Source of the DNA: Pseudoalteromonas sp. Scap06
GTDB taxonomy: Bacteria; Pseudomonadota; Gammaproteobacteria; Enterobacterales; Alteromonadaceae
Assembly: GCF_013394165.1 (NCBI RefSeq)
Contig: NZ_CP041330.1
Coordinates: 2,720,501-2,784,500, forward strand
DNA: 64,000 bases
Reading direction: 5' to 3'
Shown: piece by piece, positions 17,151 through 27,916 of the stretch
How the letters are laid out: each line of letters opens with the position of its first letter
How positions within the stretch are numbered: position 1 is the stretch's first letter
Translations under genes and position numbers: made by a program
The notes under the pieces: generated by a model
Database searches by the model: none
What the model saw: only the letters and a program-made list of their open reading frames with translations
Told to the model about the DNA's origin: nothing

Positions 17151-19160
17151 TTAAAAATCACGTACCTCTACACTTGAGCTATTAAATTCAAACATATTAA
17201 TTTTGCCGCACTGGGCCATATGGTTAGTGCTTGCATATGGGGTGTTTGCTTGATTTATATCGCCCTCCCACTCAGGGCCATTTTTTACAAATGCTTTGAG
17301 TTCAAACCAGCCGTTAACGGCTTTACTGCAATCCATATCAACATCAAGCATCCAGTAGTGTTCGCCCCATATGTTAAGTGGTGTAACGCCAAAACCATCA
17401 TTATCTACCGTTTTTTGCGCGCCATATTCACTAGGCCATATATTAGTAGTCCAATCCATCGCGGTACCTTGCGCCTTACTGCTTTGACCTTGCTCAATAC
17501 CATACCAATCTAGGTAATTATCGTTTGCTTTCCAAGGCAAAGTGGTGTTGTTTTTTAAATTGTTGTGACGAATAGGCATGGCACATTCAATGTTCGTTGT
17601 TTGGCAGTTTCTACCAAGGTTTGCATTCGCATAAATGTGATCTATTCCACCACGAACAAACATATCTTGCCCGCTTTGTGTTTGCGCATTGATAAAAACA
17701 ACGGTTCTTTGCCAATCACCACCGTTATTAGGAAGCGAGCCTTGTAGTAATTTAGCCTTTTTATGAATAGCCATGGCATCCCATGGCGCCACATTTAAAT
17801 TAATAGTGCCGTTACTATTAACTGTAATAACCTCACCACTACAGCTTTTAGCATCACTCGAAAGCTCACCTTTTAATACGTTACAGTACTGACCAGCAGC
17901 CATATCTGTTTGAACCGTTGAATTTAAGGTTGAGTCTTCTTTATTAATTGCCATATGGCCTGAGCTACCTCGCCCAAATGCAATCTGGTTATTGGTGTTA
18001 TCCCACCAGTTTGTTACACCCCAGTTATCGGCAGTGTTATTTCTAAAATCAACACCACCAGCAATGTACGACCAACGATGCTCACACTTCCATTTGCTTG
18101 CAAAACACTCCAAGTTACCATTGTTGTGCACTGGCACACTTGGCCCACCTGCATCGGTATCACCATGAAAGTCATAACTCGACATGACTTTTGGATACCC
18201 ATACGGATATGCCAACATAAAAACGTTAGCTAGATCGTATAAACGGCCATCTTCAAAAGTAATTACATTACCCGCACCACCATGCCCGCGTTGGTTATCA
18301 TGGTTATCAACAAATACCACAGCTGACGAACTTGGCATAAAACCCCAACCTTCACCAAAATTACTTAGCCACGCAAGCGAGCCATTTCTAAACGTATTAC
18401 CAAGTTGGGTACTATATTTAAACTCAGTAACTAAACCTGTACTTAAATACTCTGAAGCATCTACCGCTTCAGTACCTTGATCTATCACCTCATGAAACAC
18501 CACTGGCGAACCATTTATTTTAGCCATTAGACTTTGAATATCGATTGCAGCAACATGCTTAGCAGCATCAAACCTAAAGCCTTTAACACCTAAAGCTTGC
18601 AGGTCATTAATATAGGCCGCTAACGTATTTTGCACATAAGTTGAAGCGGTATTTAAATCGGCAAGCCCTACCAGCTCGCAATGTTGCACACGATAGCGGT
18701 TATTACCGTAATCTTCAGGGTTAATTGAGCAGCTTTGGTGAAAATCTTGTGGGCTATAAATAGGATATTGTTTATTACCAAAGTTATTACCGGCGGTACC
18801 AGTACCATTGCCTGCAGCCATATGGTTTATTAGCGTATCAACATATATATCTACGCCTGCCGAATTACATCGATTAACCATATCTATAAACTGCGTCCGG
18901 TTCCCGCCACGGCTTTGCAGTTGGTAGCTCACAGGTTGGTAGCGAGTCCACCATTGATTACCTGTAATATGCTCGTTAGGCGGAGATACCTGTACAGCAG
19001 CATACCCTTTGGGCCCTAAAAACTGTTCACATTCTTGGGCTATATCTTGCCAGTTCCATTCAAATAGATGCACAAATGTTGTAGGTGCAGCCATAGCTAA
19101 GCTTGGTAAAGTTAAGCCAAGGCTTAATCCTGCAGTGGTGATTATTTTATTCAGCTTCAT
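17151..19160 (-). CDS. amy: Secreted psychrophilic alpha-amylase precursor (GH13)
   Basis: 669 residues. Signal peptide 1-24 ends LAMA; the mature enzyme starts [13 protein letters not shown]. Numbering from there, the GH13 residues fall at D174 (GFRFDAAKH), E200 (VVFHEV) and D264 (VDNHDNQRG), and the chloride-site residues at R172, N262 and K300, as in chloride-dependent P. haloplanktis amylase. The catalytic part ends near residue 475. About 190 further residues form the C-terminal propeptide that in that species is removed after secretion. The enzyme degrades starch outside the cell. No maltose regulator is nearby, and a strong terminator follows. Confidence 0.95.
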   Translation of the reverse strand: MKLNKIITTAGLSLGLTLPSLAMAAPTTFVHLFEWNWQDIAQECEQFLGPKGYAAVQVSPPNEHITGNQWWTRYQPVSYQLQSRGGNRTQFIDMVNRCNSAGVDIYVDTLINHMAAGNGTGTAGNNFGNKQYPIYSPQDFHQSCSINPEDYGNNRYRVQHCELVGLADLNTASTYVQNTLAAYINDLQALGVKGFRFDAAKHVAAIDIQSLMAKINGSPVVFHEVIDQGTEAVDASEYLSTGLVTEFKYSTQLGNTFRNGSLAWLSNFGEGWGFMPSSSAVVFVDNHDNQRGHGGAGNVITFEDGRLYDLANVFMLAYPYGYPKVMSSYDFHGDTDAGGPSVPVHNNGNLECFASKWKCEHRWSYIAGGVDFRNNTADNWGVTNWWDNTNNQIAFGRGSSGHMAINKEDSTLNSTVQTDMAAGQYCNVLKGELSSDAKSCSGEVITVNSNGTINLNVAPWDAMAIHKKAKLLQGSLPNNGGDWQRTVVFINAQTQSGQDMFVRGGIDHIYANANLGRNCQTTNIECAMPIRHNNLKNNTTLPWKANDNYLDWYGIEQGQSSKAQGTAMDWTTNIWPSEYGAQKTVDNDGFGVTPLNIWGEHYWMLDVDMDCSKAVNGWFELKAFVKNGPEWEGDINQANTPYASTNHMAQCGKINMFEFNSSSVEVRDF

Positions 19161-19316
19161 AGTGTGTGTTCCAAGTGTTGAGCGAGTTAAACAACATACT
19201 CGACGTTATTTACAAGTGGTTAACACTAGTCTGGTGATTGATTAAATAAAAACTGAATACGTATGCATAATGGGTAAATTATCTTTCTTTTTAAATAACT
19301 AAGCTCAATTTATAGC

Positions 19317-20015
19317 TTACATCTTTAAATAAAATGCTTTGCAAAGCCCGACATAATCAGCTGTGTAGGTGTTGTTTTCATCTTTTATGCAAAGCACTGT
19401 TTGTTGTAATTCTGTTTTGATTGAGCTAAAGCGCATTAAGCTACGACTGAACACTTTACTCGGTGTAGTTTTTACTTTGCAATGCGCGTTTAAATACAGC
19501 CCTTGTTGCTGCGCCAAGGTTATAAATAACTGTGCCTCTTTGCTGGGTAAAATTAAATTAAAGTGTGCCTGTTTATGCGTTAAGCGTTTAAACGCAGCAA
19601 TCAGTTCTGCAAAGCTTAAACCATCGGTATGGCGAGCGGCATTGCGTGCTGCATTATCACTTTTTAAACTGTGATTAAAATAAGGCGGATTAGATATAAC
19701 GCAATCAAATTTAGTCTCAGCCGCAAAATGCTGAATGCCTTGATGATAAATACTAATATCAGGCCAAGGGCTTTGCTGGCAATTTTTTACAGCTTGCTGG
19801 TAGGCGGCTTCATCAACCTCAACCGCACTCACCTTTAAATCTGGCACTCGCTGTTTACACATTAACGCCAACAACCCCGTGCCTGTGCCAATATCTAATA
19901 ACGAACTAGCATCGCTTAAATCAGCCCATGCCCCGAGTAAAATACCATCGGTAGAGACCTTCATGGCGCACTGGTCGTGCTCAACCTTAAATTGTTTAAA
20001 TGCAAAACCAGACAT
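19317..20015 (-). CDS. trmN6: tRNA1(Val) (adenine(37)-N6)-methyltransferase
   Basis: 232 residues with SAM-binding motif LLDIGTGTGLLALM (about 40-53) and N6-adenine methyltransferase motif SNPPYFN (about 110-116). This is the YfiC/TrmN6 family, which methylates A37 of tRNA-Val. It is divergent from srmB, the same pairing as yfiC-srmB in E. coli, which supports the specific assignment. Confidence 0.9.
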   Translation of the reverse strand: MSGFAFKQFKVEHDQCAMKVSTDGILLGAWADLSDASSLLDIGTGTGLLALMCKQRVPDLKVSAVEVDEAAYQQAVKNCQQSPWPDISIYHQGIQHFAAETKFDCVISNPPYFNHSLKSDNAARNAARHTDGLSFAELIAAFKRLTHKQAHFNLILPSKEAQLFITLAQQQGLYLNAHCKVKTTPSKVFSRSLMRFSSIKTELQQTVLCIKDENNTYTADYVGLCKAFYLKM

Positions 20016-20030
20016 TTTTTCACCTTTTCA

Positions 20031-20059
20031 TTCACCAAGTAGATTTAAGTGCGTATAAT
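20031..20059 (+). promoter_or_regulatory. Probable srmB promoter
   Basis: A perfect -10 TATAAT (20054-20059), 17 nt after a partial -35 TTCACC (20031-20036), 33 nt before the srmB ATG. Confidence 0.6.
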
Positions 20060-20091
20060 TAACGGCAATTGTCCCCTATTTTTGACACTCT

Positions 20092-21318
20092 ATGCAATTT
20101 TCTGAATTTGATCTTGATAATAAGCTACTCAATGCTATTAATAAAATGGGTTTTGAAACCCCTACTAGCATTCAACAACAAGCCATTCCTGAGGCGTTGC
20201 AAGGGCGTGATATTTTAGCGTCTGCACCGACAGGTACGGGTAAAACGGCGGCATTCTTAATTCCAGCAATTCAATATTTAATGGATTTCCCGCGTCGTGA
20301 TCCGGGCTTTGCACGGGTATTAATTATGACCCCAACTCGCGAGCTTGCTTATCAAATTCATGAACAATGTGAGTTACTTGCAAAACAAACCCACTTAAAA
20401 ATTGGGGTGGTTACCGGCGGTATTAATTACGGTACACACAAAGAAATTTTTGAAAATAATAACGACATTTTAATCGCCACACCTGGGCGTTTAATGGAGT
20501 ATTTGGAAACTGAAAACTTCCACGCAGAAAACGTAGAAATGCTCATTCTTGATGAAGCCGACCGCATGCTCGACATGGGCTTTCGTAAAGAAATGCTGCG
20601 TATTTGTGATGAAGCTAAAAACCGTCGTCAGTGCTTTTTATTCTCAGCTACTCTTGAAGGTGACAGCGTAGAATTATTTGCAGAGCGTATTTTAAACGAC
20701 CCGGCTCTACTTGAAGCCGAATCATCACGCAAAGAAAAAGCTAAAATACATCAATGGGTTCATTTAGCTGACGATTACCATCACAAGCTTGAGCTATTAG
20801 TTAACACCTTAAACGGCCCTGATGTTAGTAAAGCGATTGTGTTTGTAAAAACTCGTGAGCGCCTTGAAACCCTTATTGGTGAACTAACCAATAACGGCGT
20901 TAAAGCTGCGTGGCTACGTGGTGAAATGCCACAAGATAAACGCATGAAAGCGATGGAAAATTTCCACAGTGGCAAAACCCGCATTTTAGTCGCGACCGAT
21001 GTAGCCGCGCGTGGTATTGATGTAGCTGATATAAGCCACGTAATTAACTTTGATATGCCTCGCACTGCAGATGTTTACGTACACCGTATTGGCCGTACAG
21101 GTCGCGCGGGTAAAAAAGGCATAGCAATTTCACTAATTGAAGCACACGATATTGGCATCCTTTACAAAGTAGAACGTTACATAGAGCAGAAGCTAAAACG
21201 CCGTGTATTTAAAGGATTAGAGCCAAAACATAAAGAAGCTAAGCCACCAGTTAAAAAGCGTAAAGATCCAGTAAAAATGAAAGCGAAGAAAAAAGCCAAA
21301 GCTAAAAAGAAAAAATAG
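20092..21318 (+). CDS. srmB: DEAD-box RNA helicase SrmB
   Basis: 408 residues. Helicase motifs run in order: Q motif (GFETPTSIQQQAI), Walker A APTGTGKT, PTRELAYQ, TPGRLMEYL, DEAD (LILDEADRMLDMGF), SAT (LFSATLEG), ATDVAARGIDV and HRIGRTGRAG. It ends in a Lys-rich tail (KMKAKKKAKAKKKK) likely to bind RNA. SrmB acts in 50S ribosome assembly and matters at low temperature. Assigned as SrmB rather than another DEAD-box protein by its short length and the divergent trmN6 neighbour. Confidence 0.92.
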   Translation: MQFSEFDLDNKLLNAINKMGFETPTSIQQQAIPEALQGRDILASAPTGTGKTAAFLIPAIQYLMDFPRRDPGFARVLIMTPTRELAYQIHEQCELLAKQTHLKIGVVTGGINYGTHKEIFENNNDILIATPGRLMEYLETENFHAENVEMLILDEADRMLDMGFRKEMLRICDEAKNRRQCFLFSATLEGDSVELFAERILNDPALLEAESSRKEKAKIHQWVHLADDYHHKLELLVNTLNGPDVSKAIVFVKTRERLETLIGELTNNGVKAAWLRGEMPQDKRMKAMENFHSGKTRILVATDVAARGIDVADISHVINFDMPRTADVYVHRIGRTGRAGKKGIAISLIEAHDIGILYKVERYIEQKLKRRVFKGLEPKHKEAKPPVKKRKDPVKMKAKKKAKAKKKK

Positions 21319-21342
21319 CTTTAGCTTTAGTACATTTGATTG

Positions 21343-21366
21343 AGCCGACGTTTGTCGGCTTTTTTG
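21343..21366 (+). terminator. srmB terminator
   Basis: AGCCGAC-GTTT-GTCGGCT stem followed by six Ts. Confidence 0.9.
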
Positions 21367-21557
21367 TGGCTTAAAAACAGTGAGTAAGCAATTCAGAGTA
21401 ATATGTAAAAACTACTTAGCTGAATAACCACTTAATAAAATACCCAATTATTTCAAACAGTTAAATTTGGAATGAAACTTGTAACCCTAGTCAATATATG
21501 AGTATTAAAACGCCAAATAACGGCGATAATTTTTCAAAACACATTAAGGATATAGTT

Positions 21558-21878
21558 ATGAGTCGCATTAAATTTACTATCGGTTTTATTTCGTTTTGTT
21601 GTTTATTTTTATTAGTCTCTGCTTTTAAAGTTAGTGCAGCAACGCATTTAGCGATAGTGAGTAGTGTGGCCACACAAGCTACTTTACAGCAATCTATTAC
21701 TCATGAATTACGTACTAACCCAAACCTAGAATTAAAAAATTTAAACGTACAGGTTGAAAATGGCGACGTTGAACTTAAAGGCAAAGCTAATAACGGTTTT
21801 GAACGTGCTCTTGCACAAAAATTTTTAGAAAATATGGATGGGGTTAAAGTCATTCGTAACAAAATTAGTGTGATTTAA
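21558..21878 (+). CDS. BON-domain periplasmic protein
   Basis: 106 residues from the ATG at 21558, preceded by AAGGA with 7-nt spacing; the frame is open to 21498 but that start lacks a ribosome site. A signal peptide (about 27 residues, ending KVSA) is followed by one BON domain: ITHELRTNPNLELKNLNVQV, GDVELKGKANNGFERALAQ, MDGVKVIRNKI. BON domains bind membranes or stabilise envelopes, as in OsmY. Single gene with its own terminator at 21905-21941. Confidence 0.8.
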   Translation: MSRIKFTIGFISFCCLFLLVSAFKVSAATHLAIVSSVATQATLQQSITHELRTNPNLELKNLNVQVENGDVELKGKANNGFERALAQKFLENMDGVKVIRNKISVI

Positions 21879-21904
21879 TACATCTCCTTCTTAACTTATT
21901 CTTC

Positions 21905-21941
21905 AGCGCTGCTTGTTGCTCCAACACAAGCGGCGCTTTTT
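21905..21941 (+). terminator. Terminator after the BON gene
   Basis: AGCGCTGCTTGT pairs with ACAAGCGGCGCT (one G-T wobble) and is followed by TTTT. Confidence 0.8.
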
Positions 21942-22239
21942 ATGGCCTGCAAGATATAATTTAATGCAGAACATACTCCCGAGCCAGTATAAATAGCTTG
22001 ATTAAAAGCCTTTTAGTTTACGCGCCAATCGCGACGCTCATTGCAGCTACTTATACCATTGAATCCTTTACTCAAAGACACTTCTATATAGGGCTTGCAT
22101 CAAGCTTGAGAACATATTCGATTAATTAAATAATCTATTTTGAAATGAGAAACCTTATCGATATAGTTTTCTAATTGAGACGCTTTTAACTTAGTTAACG
22201 CAAGGCTTTAGTTACTTCCGAACATCAATTAATTATAAT

Positions 22240-22272
22240 AAAAAGCGCGTTTTTACTTTGTAAAAACGCGCT
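22240..22272 (-). terminator. Terminator after the MscS gene
   Basis: AGCGCGTTTTTA-CTTTG-TAAAAACGCGCT: a perfect 12-bp stem, followed on the minus strand by TTTTATT. Confidence 0.8.
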
Positions 22273-22319
22273 GATAGTCAGTAAGTTTTTCCTACCGCTT
22301 TACCCTTGTAAATTTAAAA

Positions 22320-23279
22320 TTAATTGCTTTCCTGGCTTGTATCAGTGTTGCTATCAGCCTCTTTACTAGTTGACTGCTGACTTATTTTATCGCTTATCAT
22401 GGCATCGAGTTTTTCACCGCCTTTAATACCGAAATCCAACGTACGAATAGGAAACGGAATACTTATATCAGCAGCATCGAGTGCTTGCTTTACTGCCACA
22501 ACACCTTTGTGACGCACCGTCATAAAATCGGGCTCACCAGGGTATTTAATCCAAAACCATACCAATAAGTTTATACTGCTATCACCAAAGCCTTCTGCGT
22601 ACACCGCGGTCTCATCTTTGCGGATCACAAAGTCGAATTGATTAATTTTTTCGACAATAACTTCACTGGCTTTTTCTATATCGTCAGCGTAAGAAATACC
22701 TACTGGTACTTCTATTCTTCTGACCCCTAAAGTGCTGTAATTACGCAGTACATTTCTAAATAGTATTTTATTAGGAACCAGTATCAACTGCCCGTAAAAG
22801 CTCTCTATTAGTGTGTTACGTAAATTTATTGAATGCACTGAACCAAATACGTTATCGGTCTCGATAACATCACCCGCTTTGAACGGTTTACGAATACCCA
22901 TAGCAATACCCGCAATTAGGTTTTCGGTCATATCTTGAAAAGCAAAACCAATGGCGAGACCAACAATACCTGCACCCGCAAGTAGTGACGTAACGGTACT
23001 TTTTAAACCCATAAAATCAAGGGCAATAAAGACTCCTACACTCAAAACAATGACTTTAAAAATGGAGGCCATTAAGTCGGCAATTTGAGTAGAATCGAGG
23101 GAACGACGCAATACTTTTTTCATTCCTTTGCCTGCAAGGCGGGCAATAAATGAAAATATAATCGCAATAATCACCGCGACTATAAAGTTAGGGATATGAC
23201 TTATAACAACATCAAACCAACCGCCGAGCTTCTCTTCTATGAGTTTTTCGGCTTCTGTAATTGAGGGAATTGAGAGCAT
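22320..23279 (-). CDS. Small-conductance mechanosensitive channel, MscS family
   Basis: 319 residues. Three N-terminal membrane segments end in the pore helix TSLLAGAGIVGLAIGFAFQD, rich in the Gly/Ala pattern of MscS TM3. A beta domain follows (GDVIETDNVFGSVHSINLRNT, LVPNKILFRN), then the C-terminal alpha/beta part, ending in a Ser/Asp-rich tail. These channels open under membrane tension and release solutes during osmotic downshock. It is a single gene with its own terminator. A second, much shorter family member lies at 40833-41408. Confidence 0.9.
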   Translation of the reverse strand: MLSIPSITEAEKLIEEKLGGWFDVVISHIPNFIVAVIIAIIFSFIARLAGKGMKKVLRRSLDSTQIADLMASIFKVIVLSVGVFIALDFMGLKSTVTSLLAGAGIVGLAIGFAFQDMTENLIAGIAMGIRKPFKAGDVIETDNVFGSVHSINLRNTLIESFYGQLILVPNKILFRNVLRNYSTLGVRRIEVPVGISYADDIEKASEVIVEKINQFDFVIRKDETAVYAEGFGDSSINLLVWFWIKYPGEPDFMTVRHKGVVAVKQALDAADISIPFPIRTLDFGIKGGEKLDAMISDKISQQSTSKEADSNTDTSQESN

Positions 23280-23338
23280 TTGTTTTTATACCTTAGTTTG
23301 GGTTAATAACCTAAGGTCTGCAAAAATAGCGCCAAAAT

Positions 23339-23365
23339 AAAAAGCCATGCAATGCATGGCTTTTT
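23339..23365. terminator. Terminator between yaaA and the MscS gene
   Basis: AAAAAGCCATGC-AAT-GCATGGCTTTTT: a 12-bp stem after yaaA on the minus strand. Confidence 0.85.
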
Positions 23366-23385
23366 AAACATTTTAAAAAAGTGTG

Positions 23386-24165
23386 TTAGCTTTGCTCTTC
23401 GCGCAAAAATACCGGTTCAAGTTCTTTAGTGGTTGCTTCTGAGCTAAAGTAATAACCGGCCACGGTAAACTCTTTAAGCTGACTTAATTGCGTGACTTGG
23501 TTTTCGATAAGGTAACGCGCCATCATGCCGCGCGCTTTTTTAGCGTAAAAGCTAATCACTTTATATTGGCCGTTTTTACAGTCTTTAAAATGTGGCGTAA
23601 TAATTTGTGCGTTAAGCGTTTTTTTATCTACCGCTTTAAAGTATTCGTTAGACGCTAAATTAACTAAGTATTGTGCATCTTGTGCCGCTAAAACGTCGTT
23701 AAGTTTATTAGCAATAATACTGCCCCAAAACTCATATAGGTTTTTACCACGGCTGTTTTCAAGCTTTGTACCCATTTCCAGGCGGTAGGCTTGCATTAGA
23801 TCAAGCGGTTTTAATAATCCGTATAAACCCGAGAGTATACGTAAATGCTCTTGAGCATAATCAAGTTGCTTAGCCGTTAGGGTGTCGGCATCTAAACCGC
23901 CATATACATCGCCATTAAAGGCAAGCACAGCCTGTTTAGCATTACTCGTAGTAAACGGTTGCGCCCACTCACTAAAACGTGCTGCATTAAGGCCCGCGAG
24001 CTTATCGCTAATTTTCATTAAACTGCCAATCTGCGCAGGAGTTAGTTCACGGCATACTTTCATGAGCGCTTCGCTGTGCTCAAGTAATTCAGGTTGAGTG
24101 AACTTATCTGTTGCGGGTGGCGTGTCGTAATCAAGATTCTTTGCTGGTGAAATAACAGTGATCAT
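23386..24165 (-). CDS. yaaA: Peroxide stress protein YaaA (DUF328)
   Basis: 259 residues with the family start [14 protein letters not shown] and landmarks [49 protein letters not shown] and [13 protein letters not shown]. In E. coli YaaA lowers free iron during hydrogen peroxide stress and is OxyR-controlled. Divergent from talB, which is also a yaaA neighbour in E. coli (thr-yaaA-yaaJ-talB region). Confidence 0.93.
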   Translation of the reverse strand: MITVISPAKNLDYDTPPATDKFTQPELLEHSEALMKVCRELTPAQIGSLMKISDKLAGLNAARFSEWAQPFTTSNAKQAVLAFNGDVYGGLDADTLTAKQLDYAQEHLRILSGLYGLLKPLDLMQAYRLEMGTKLENSRGKNLYEFWGSIIANKLNDVLAAQDAQYLVNLASNEYFKAVDKKTLNAQIITPHFKDCKNGQYKVISFYAKKARGMMARYLIENQVTQLSQLKEFTVAGYYFSSEATTKELEPVFLREEQS

Positions 24166-24306
24166 AGTTAGCTATTGACTTGTAAATTATTTAATGTCAA
24201 TTTCAACATTAAATGAGACGAAAAGCACGTTTTGTTTAAAATTATCCTACCTAAAACTCAACCGTTACCGTTTTTTCATTGATAAGGACATAAGACCTAT
24301 CAAGCA

Positions 24307-24335
24307 TTGTCACACTGTTGCAGTATAGCTATATT
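24307..24335 (+). promoter_or_regulatory. Probable talB promoter
   Basis: TTGTCA (24307-24312), 17-nt spacer, TATATT (24330-24335); five of six consensus bases at -35 and five of six at -10, 49 nt before the talB ATG. Confidence 0.7.
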
Positions 24336-24383
24336 AAGGTAGTTTAGATTTTCTTTTAACTTGCTTGGAATGAGGAAAAGCAA

Positions 24384-25334
24384 ATGACTAGCGCTCTACA
24401 AAGGCTTAAACAACATTCTTCTATCGTGGCCGACACGGGCGATATAGAAGCCATAAAAAAACATCAACCTGAAGATGCGACTACCAATCCATCGCTGCTT
24501 TTAAAAGCGAGCGAGATTGAAGCTTACAAACCTTATCTAGATAAAGCATGGCAATACGCTAAAGAAACCGAGCAACAGCCTGCAAAACAACTAGAGCTGG
24601 CTTGTGATTATTTTGCAGTATTACTTGGTAAAGAAATTAGCGAAATTGTACCGGGTTATATTTCTACTGAAGTTGATGCACGTTTATCATTTGATACTCA
24701 AGCAACAATTAATAAAGCACATACGCTATTGAGCCTTTACGAAAAAGAAGGCGTAAGCAAAGACAAGATTTTAATTAAAGTAGCGTCAACATGGGAAGGC
24801 ATTAAAGCCGCAGAACAGTTAGAAAAAGAAGGCACTAAATGTAACTTAACGCTTTTATTTAGTGATGCTCAAGCCCGTGCCTGTGCTGATGCAAACGTAT
24901 TTTTAATTTCGCCATTTGTTGGCAGAATTTTAGATTGGCACGTAGCAAACGGTATGGAAAAACCAACCGACCCGCTACAAGATCCTGGTGTACAATCGGT
25001 GCGTAGTATTTTTGAGTTTTATAAACGTCACGATTACAAAACGGTTGTTATGGGCGCAAGCTTTCGTAACACCGGCGAAATTATTGCCCTTACAGGCTGC
25101 GATAAGCTAACAATTAGCCCTAATCTTTTAGAAGAGCTAGGTAATTTAGAAGACGCACAAGAATACTTACTAGAGAGCGATATTGCTAAAGAGCCAAAAC
25201 CAGAGCCACTTAGCGAAGCACAGTTCCGTTGGTTACATAACCAAGATGCTATGGCTACTGAGAAACTAGCTGAAGGTATTCGCTCATTTGCAGATGCGCA
25301 AGAGCAATTAGAAGCACGCTTTAAAGCGATGTAA
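24384..25334 (+). CDS. talB: Transaldolase
   Basis: 316 residues, close to E. coli TalB. The Schiff-base lysine is K132 in [11 protein letters not shown], as in TalB, with [12 protein letters not shown] at the N-terminus, [11 protein letters not shown], and [13 protein letters not shown] later. It moves a dihydroxyacetone unit between sedoheptulose-7-phosphate and glyceraldehyde-3-phosphate in the pentose phosphate pathway. GAGGAAAAGCAA precedes the ATG. Single gene with a promoter at 24307 and a terminator at 25360. Confidence 0.97.
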   Translation: MTSALQRLKQHSSIVADTGDIEAIKKHQPEDATTNPSLLLKASEIEAYKPYLDKAWQYAKETEQQPAKQLELACDYFAVLLGKEISEIVPGYISTEVDARLSFDTQATINKAHTLLSLYEKEGVSKDKILIKVASTWEGIKAAEQLEKEGTKCNLTLLFSDAQARACADANVFLISPFVGRILDWHVANGMEKPTDPLQDPGVQSVRSIFEFYKRHDYKTVVMGASFRNTGEIIALTGCDKLTISPNLLEELGNLEDAQEYLLESDIAKEPKPEPLSEAQFRWLHNQDAMATEKLAEGIRSFADAQEQLEARFKAM

Positions 25335-25359
25335 CTAACAGCTGTTTAACGAATTTAAA

Positions 25360-25387
25360 AACGTCGCTTTTTAGCGACGTTTTTTTG
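25360..25387 (+). terminator. talB terminator
   Basis: AACGTCGCT-TTTT-AGCGACGTT stem followed by a run of T. Confidence 0.92.
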
Positions 25388-25561
25388 TGCCTGCGATTTA
25401 TTTTAAATACTCGACTTGTTCCTATTTACGTTCTTTTTGTATTGATCTTCATCAAAACACCACCCATTAGTAACAGTTTCGTCACATTTATATTCTATTT
25501 TATTAATAGCTGTGGTATAGATAATGCCGAGGTTCAAAAAGTGGTCAATAGGAGATAATCA

Positions 25562-25750
25562 ATGGATAGCCTAAACGAAATAATAGAAATATTAGAAGGT
25601 TCTGATACATCGAAAAAAACCTCTCAAAAAAATAAAAAAAGAAAATGGCGCGAAATAGAAGCAATAAAAGATAAGCAACGTTTGCGCAAAGAACTACAGG
25701 AGCTCGACTATTTTGCTGATAGTATTGCTATTGATGAGTTAGAGTTTTAA
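25562..25750 (+). CDS. Small basic protein, DUF3545-like
   Basis: 62 residues: acidic start (MDSLNEIIEILEG), Lys/Arg-rich core (KNKKRKWREIEAIKDKQRLR) and acidic end (DELEF). This pattern matches what I recall of DUF3545, small proteins of marine gammaproteobacteria with no known function. GGAGATAATCA before the ATG is a good ribosome site, and a strong terminator follows at 25766. Confidence 0.8.
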   Translation: MDSLNEIIEILEGSDTSKKTSQKNKKRKWREIEAIKDKQRLRKELQELDYFADSIAIDELEF

Positions 25751-25765
25751 TCAACAACAGCAACT

Positions 25766-25796
25766 AAAAAGGCTTTCATTTATGAAAGCCTTTTTT
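25766..25796. terminator. Bidirectional terminator
   Basis: AAAAAGGCTTTCAT and ATGAAAGCCTTTTT form a 14-bp stem between the convergent DUF3545-like gene and ung. Confidence 0.9.
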
Positions 25797-25809
25797 AATA
25801 CCAATTACC

Positions 25810-26472
25810 CTATACTTGCCAATTAATGGGCTGTGCTCCTTGCGCTATTAACAGCTCATTGGTTTTTGAAAAGTGCTGACAGCCAAAAAAGCCGCGATGC
25901 GCTGAAAGCGGTGAAGGGTGCGGCCCAGACAATACATGATGGCGCTGGCGATCAATGCTTTTACCTTTTTTTTGTGCATGTGCGCCCCACAAAATAAACA
26001 CCACTCCTTGGCAATGCTCATTTATATGAGTAATTACGTTATCGGTAAATTGCTCCCAACCTAAATGTTTATGGGAATGGGCTTGCCCTTGCTCTACTGT
26101 TAGTACGGTATTAAGCAAAAACACACCTTGATCTGCCCAGCTTTGTAAATAGCCATGCTCCGGTGTAATAAAACCATTAATGTCCGTCACTAACTCTTTA
26201 TAAATATTTTTAAGTGAAGGCGGGAGCTTTTTAACTTCAGGCAATACAGAAAAACACAAGCCATGCGCTTGCCCTTCTCCATGGTAAGGGTCTTGACCTA
26301 ATATAACCACTTTAATGTCACTAAGTGGAGTTGCATCAAACGCGTTAAACACCTGCGGTTCTGGTGGAAACACAGCAATACCGTTTGATCGTTTATTCGC
26401 AACATATTCAAGGGTTTGCTGCATATATGCTTGGCTAAGTTCGTGATTTAAAAAAGATGACCAGTTGCTCAT
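25810..26472 (-). CDS. ung: Uracil-DNA glycosylase
   Basis: 220 residues with family 1 UDG motifs: catalytic water-activating Asp61 in GQDPYHG (59-65), [15 protein letters not shown], and [14 protein letters not shown] (185-198) with the uracil-site histidine. It removes uracil from DNA to start base-excision repair. Its ATG overlaps the btuF stop by 4 nt, making it the last gene of a cobalamin-riboswitch operon, an unusual home for ung. Confidence 0.96.
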   Translation of the reverse strand: MSNWSSFLNHELSQAYMQQTLEYVANKRSNGIAVFPPEPQVFNAFDATPLSDIKVVILGQDPYHGEGQAHGLCFSVLPEVKKLPPSLKNIYKELVTDINGFITPEHGYLQSWADQGVFLLNTVLTVEQGQAHSHKHLGWEQFTDNVITHINEHCQGVVFILWGAHAQKKGKSIDRQRHHVLSGPHPSPLSAHRGFFGCQHFSKTNELLIAQGAQPINWQV

Positions 26473-27317
26473 AATTGACTCTTAATAAGTTCTCTAGATA
26501 CCTCAACTTTGTCACACATTTGTGCTAATCCATCAAGCATTCTAGGGGAAAAACGATGTAATAAATCCGCGTTAACGCTAATAAATTGCTCATATTTAAC
26601 CGCCGGAATTTCAGGCCATTGCTGCCAATTAACTGTAGGTATTACCCGTTTTGATTTTTCATCAGGAATAATAATAACTTGTGGCTTAGTCACTATCACG
26701 TTTTCAATACTGATTTGTGGGTAATCTGTGTCGCTGTCGGCAAATACATTAGTTACTTGGCAGGTTTCGATTAACTGATTTATCCAGGTATTTTTTGATA
26801 CCGTCATCATAGGCTCAGGCCACAGCTGATAAAACCCAGTAAGCGTGGTTTTATTATGCTGCGCGGCTTTAATTGCGTTGAGCTTAGCTGTAAATGCCTC
26901 TGCTACCTTTTTACTTTGCTCAATACGACCCGTTAATTGACCTAGTTTTAGTATTTCTTTAGCAACGCCTTCAATAGAGCGTGGATTACTTAAATGCAAT
27001 TCAATCCCTAGTCGCTTAATTTGTGCTAAATCTTCTGCCTGATTACCGCTTTTCCACGCAATGACCATGTCAGGCTTGAGCATGAGTAACTTTTCGATAG
27101 AAATGCCATTATAGCCGCCGATACGCTCAATTTTAGTCGCCTCTTGTGGGTAATCTGCGTAATCCAGCGTGCCCACTATTAGATCACCCGCCCCAATGGC
27201 ATATAAATTTTCGACTATGTGTGGTGCCAAAGCCACAATACGAAGCGGCTTGTCGGCTAAGGCTTGAGGTACATAAACAGCAAACAATAACAGCCCAAGA
27301 ATAATGCGTTTTAACAT
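26469..27317 (-). CDS. btuF: Vitamin B12 ABC transporter substrate-binding protein BtuF
   Basis: 282 residues with a signal peptide (about 21 residues, ending PQALA) and the BtuF/FecB fold: [50 protein letters not shown]. It binds cobalamin in the periplasm and hands it to BtuCD. It overlaps btuR by one base and ung by four, so translation is probably coupled. All its partners are in the same operon. Confidence 0.9.
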   Translation of the reverse strand: MLKRIILGLLLFAVYVPQALADKPLRIVALAPHIVENLYAIGAGDLIVGTLDYADYPQEATKIERIGGYNGISIEKLLMLKPDMVIAWKSGNQAEDLAQIKRLGIELHLSNPRSIEGVAKEILKLGQLTGRIEQSKKVAEAFTAKLNAIKAAQHNKTTLTGFYQLWPEPMMTVSKNTWINQLIETCQVTNVFADSDTDYPQISIENVIVTKPQVIIIPDEKSKRVIPTVNWQQWPEIPAVKYEQFISVNADLLHRFSPRMLDGLAQMCDKVEVSRELIKSQL

Positions 27318-27916
27318 TAGTAATCAAAGCCTTTTAGTGCTTTTACGCCCGACTCAAACGCATGCTTTACATTACGCACTTCACTTACGGTATCGGCCAG
27401 CTCAATTAAGGTACGGTGCGCAGCACGGCCAGTAATAATTACCGATTGCATTGCAGGTCGGTTGTTAATTGCAGCAACCACTTCCTCAAGGTCGATATAG
27501 CCATAGGTCACCATATAGGTGAGCTCATCGAGTAATACCACATCGATACTGCTGTCGCTTAGCATCCGCTTTGACTCTTGCCATGTTGCTTGTGCTGCCG
27601 CAGTATCGGCCTCTTTATTTTGCGTATCCCAAGTAAAACCTGTGTTCATAACAGCAAATTCAACTCCAGCACCTTGTAGTAAATTACGCTCACCACATTC
27701 CCATGTACCTTTAATGAACTGACATACCGCGGCCTTTTTACCATGGCCAACACAGCGTGCAACCACACCAAAACCAGAGGTTGATTTACCTTTGCCATTA
27801 CCAGTAATAACCTGAAAAATGCCTTTTTCTTGCTGTGCCGCTGCTACTCGAGCATCAACTTGTTCTTTTACTTTTTGCTGGCGCTGTTGGTGCTTGTCGT
27901 TTGTTGATTCAGTCAT
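27317..27916 (-). CDS. btuR: Cob(I)yrinic acid a,c-diamide adenosyltransferase
   Basis: About 199 residues from ATG at 27916, which has AAGGA 7 nt upstream; the frame is open 12 codons further but without a ribosome site. Walker-type loop [14 protein letters not shown], then [14 protein letters not shown] and [14 protein letters not shown] are CobO/BtuR signatures. It transfers the adenosyl group to cobalt(I) corrinoids. It overlaps cobQ by 8 nt. Confidence 0.93.
   Translation of the reverse strand: MTESTNDKHQQRQQKVKEQVDARVAAAQQEKGIFQVITGNGKGKSTSGFGVVARCVGHGKKAAVCQFIKGTWECGERNLLQGAGVEFAVMNTGFTWDTQNKEADTAAAQATWQESKRMLSDSSIDVVLLDELTYMVTYGYIDLEEVVAAINNRPAMQSVIITGRAAHRTLIELADTVSEVRNVKHAFESGVKALKGFDY

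Larger units (their letters stand above)
21879..22319. other. Intergenic stretch with two terminators
   Basis: Holds the BON-gene terminator (21905-21941) and the mscS terminator (22240-22272). I see no ORF or recognisable RNA gene in the ~300 bp between them. Confidence 0.6.
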
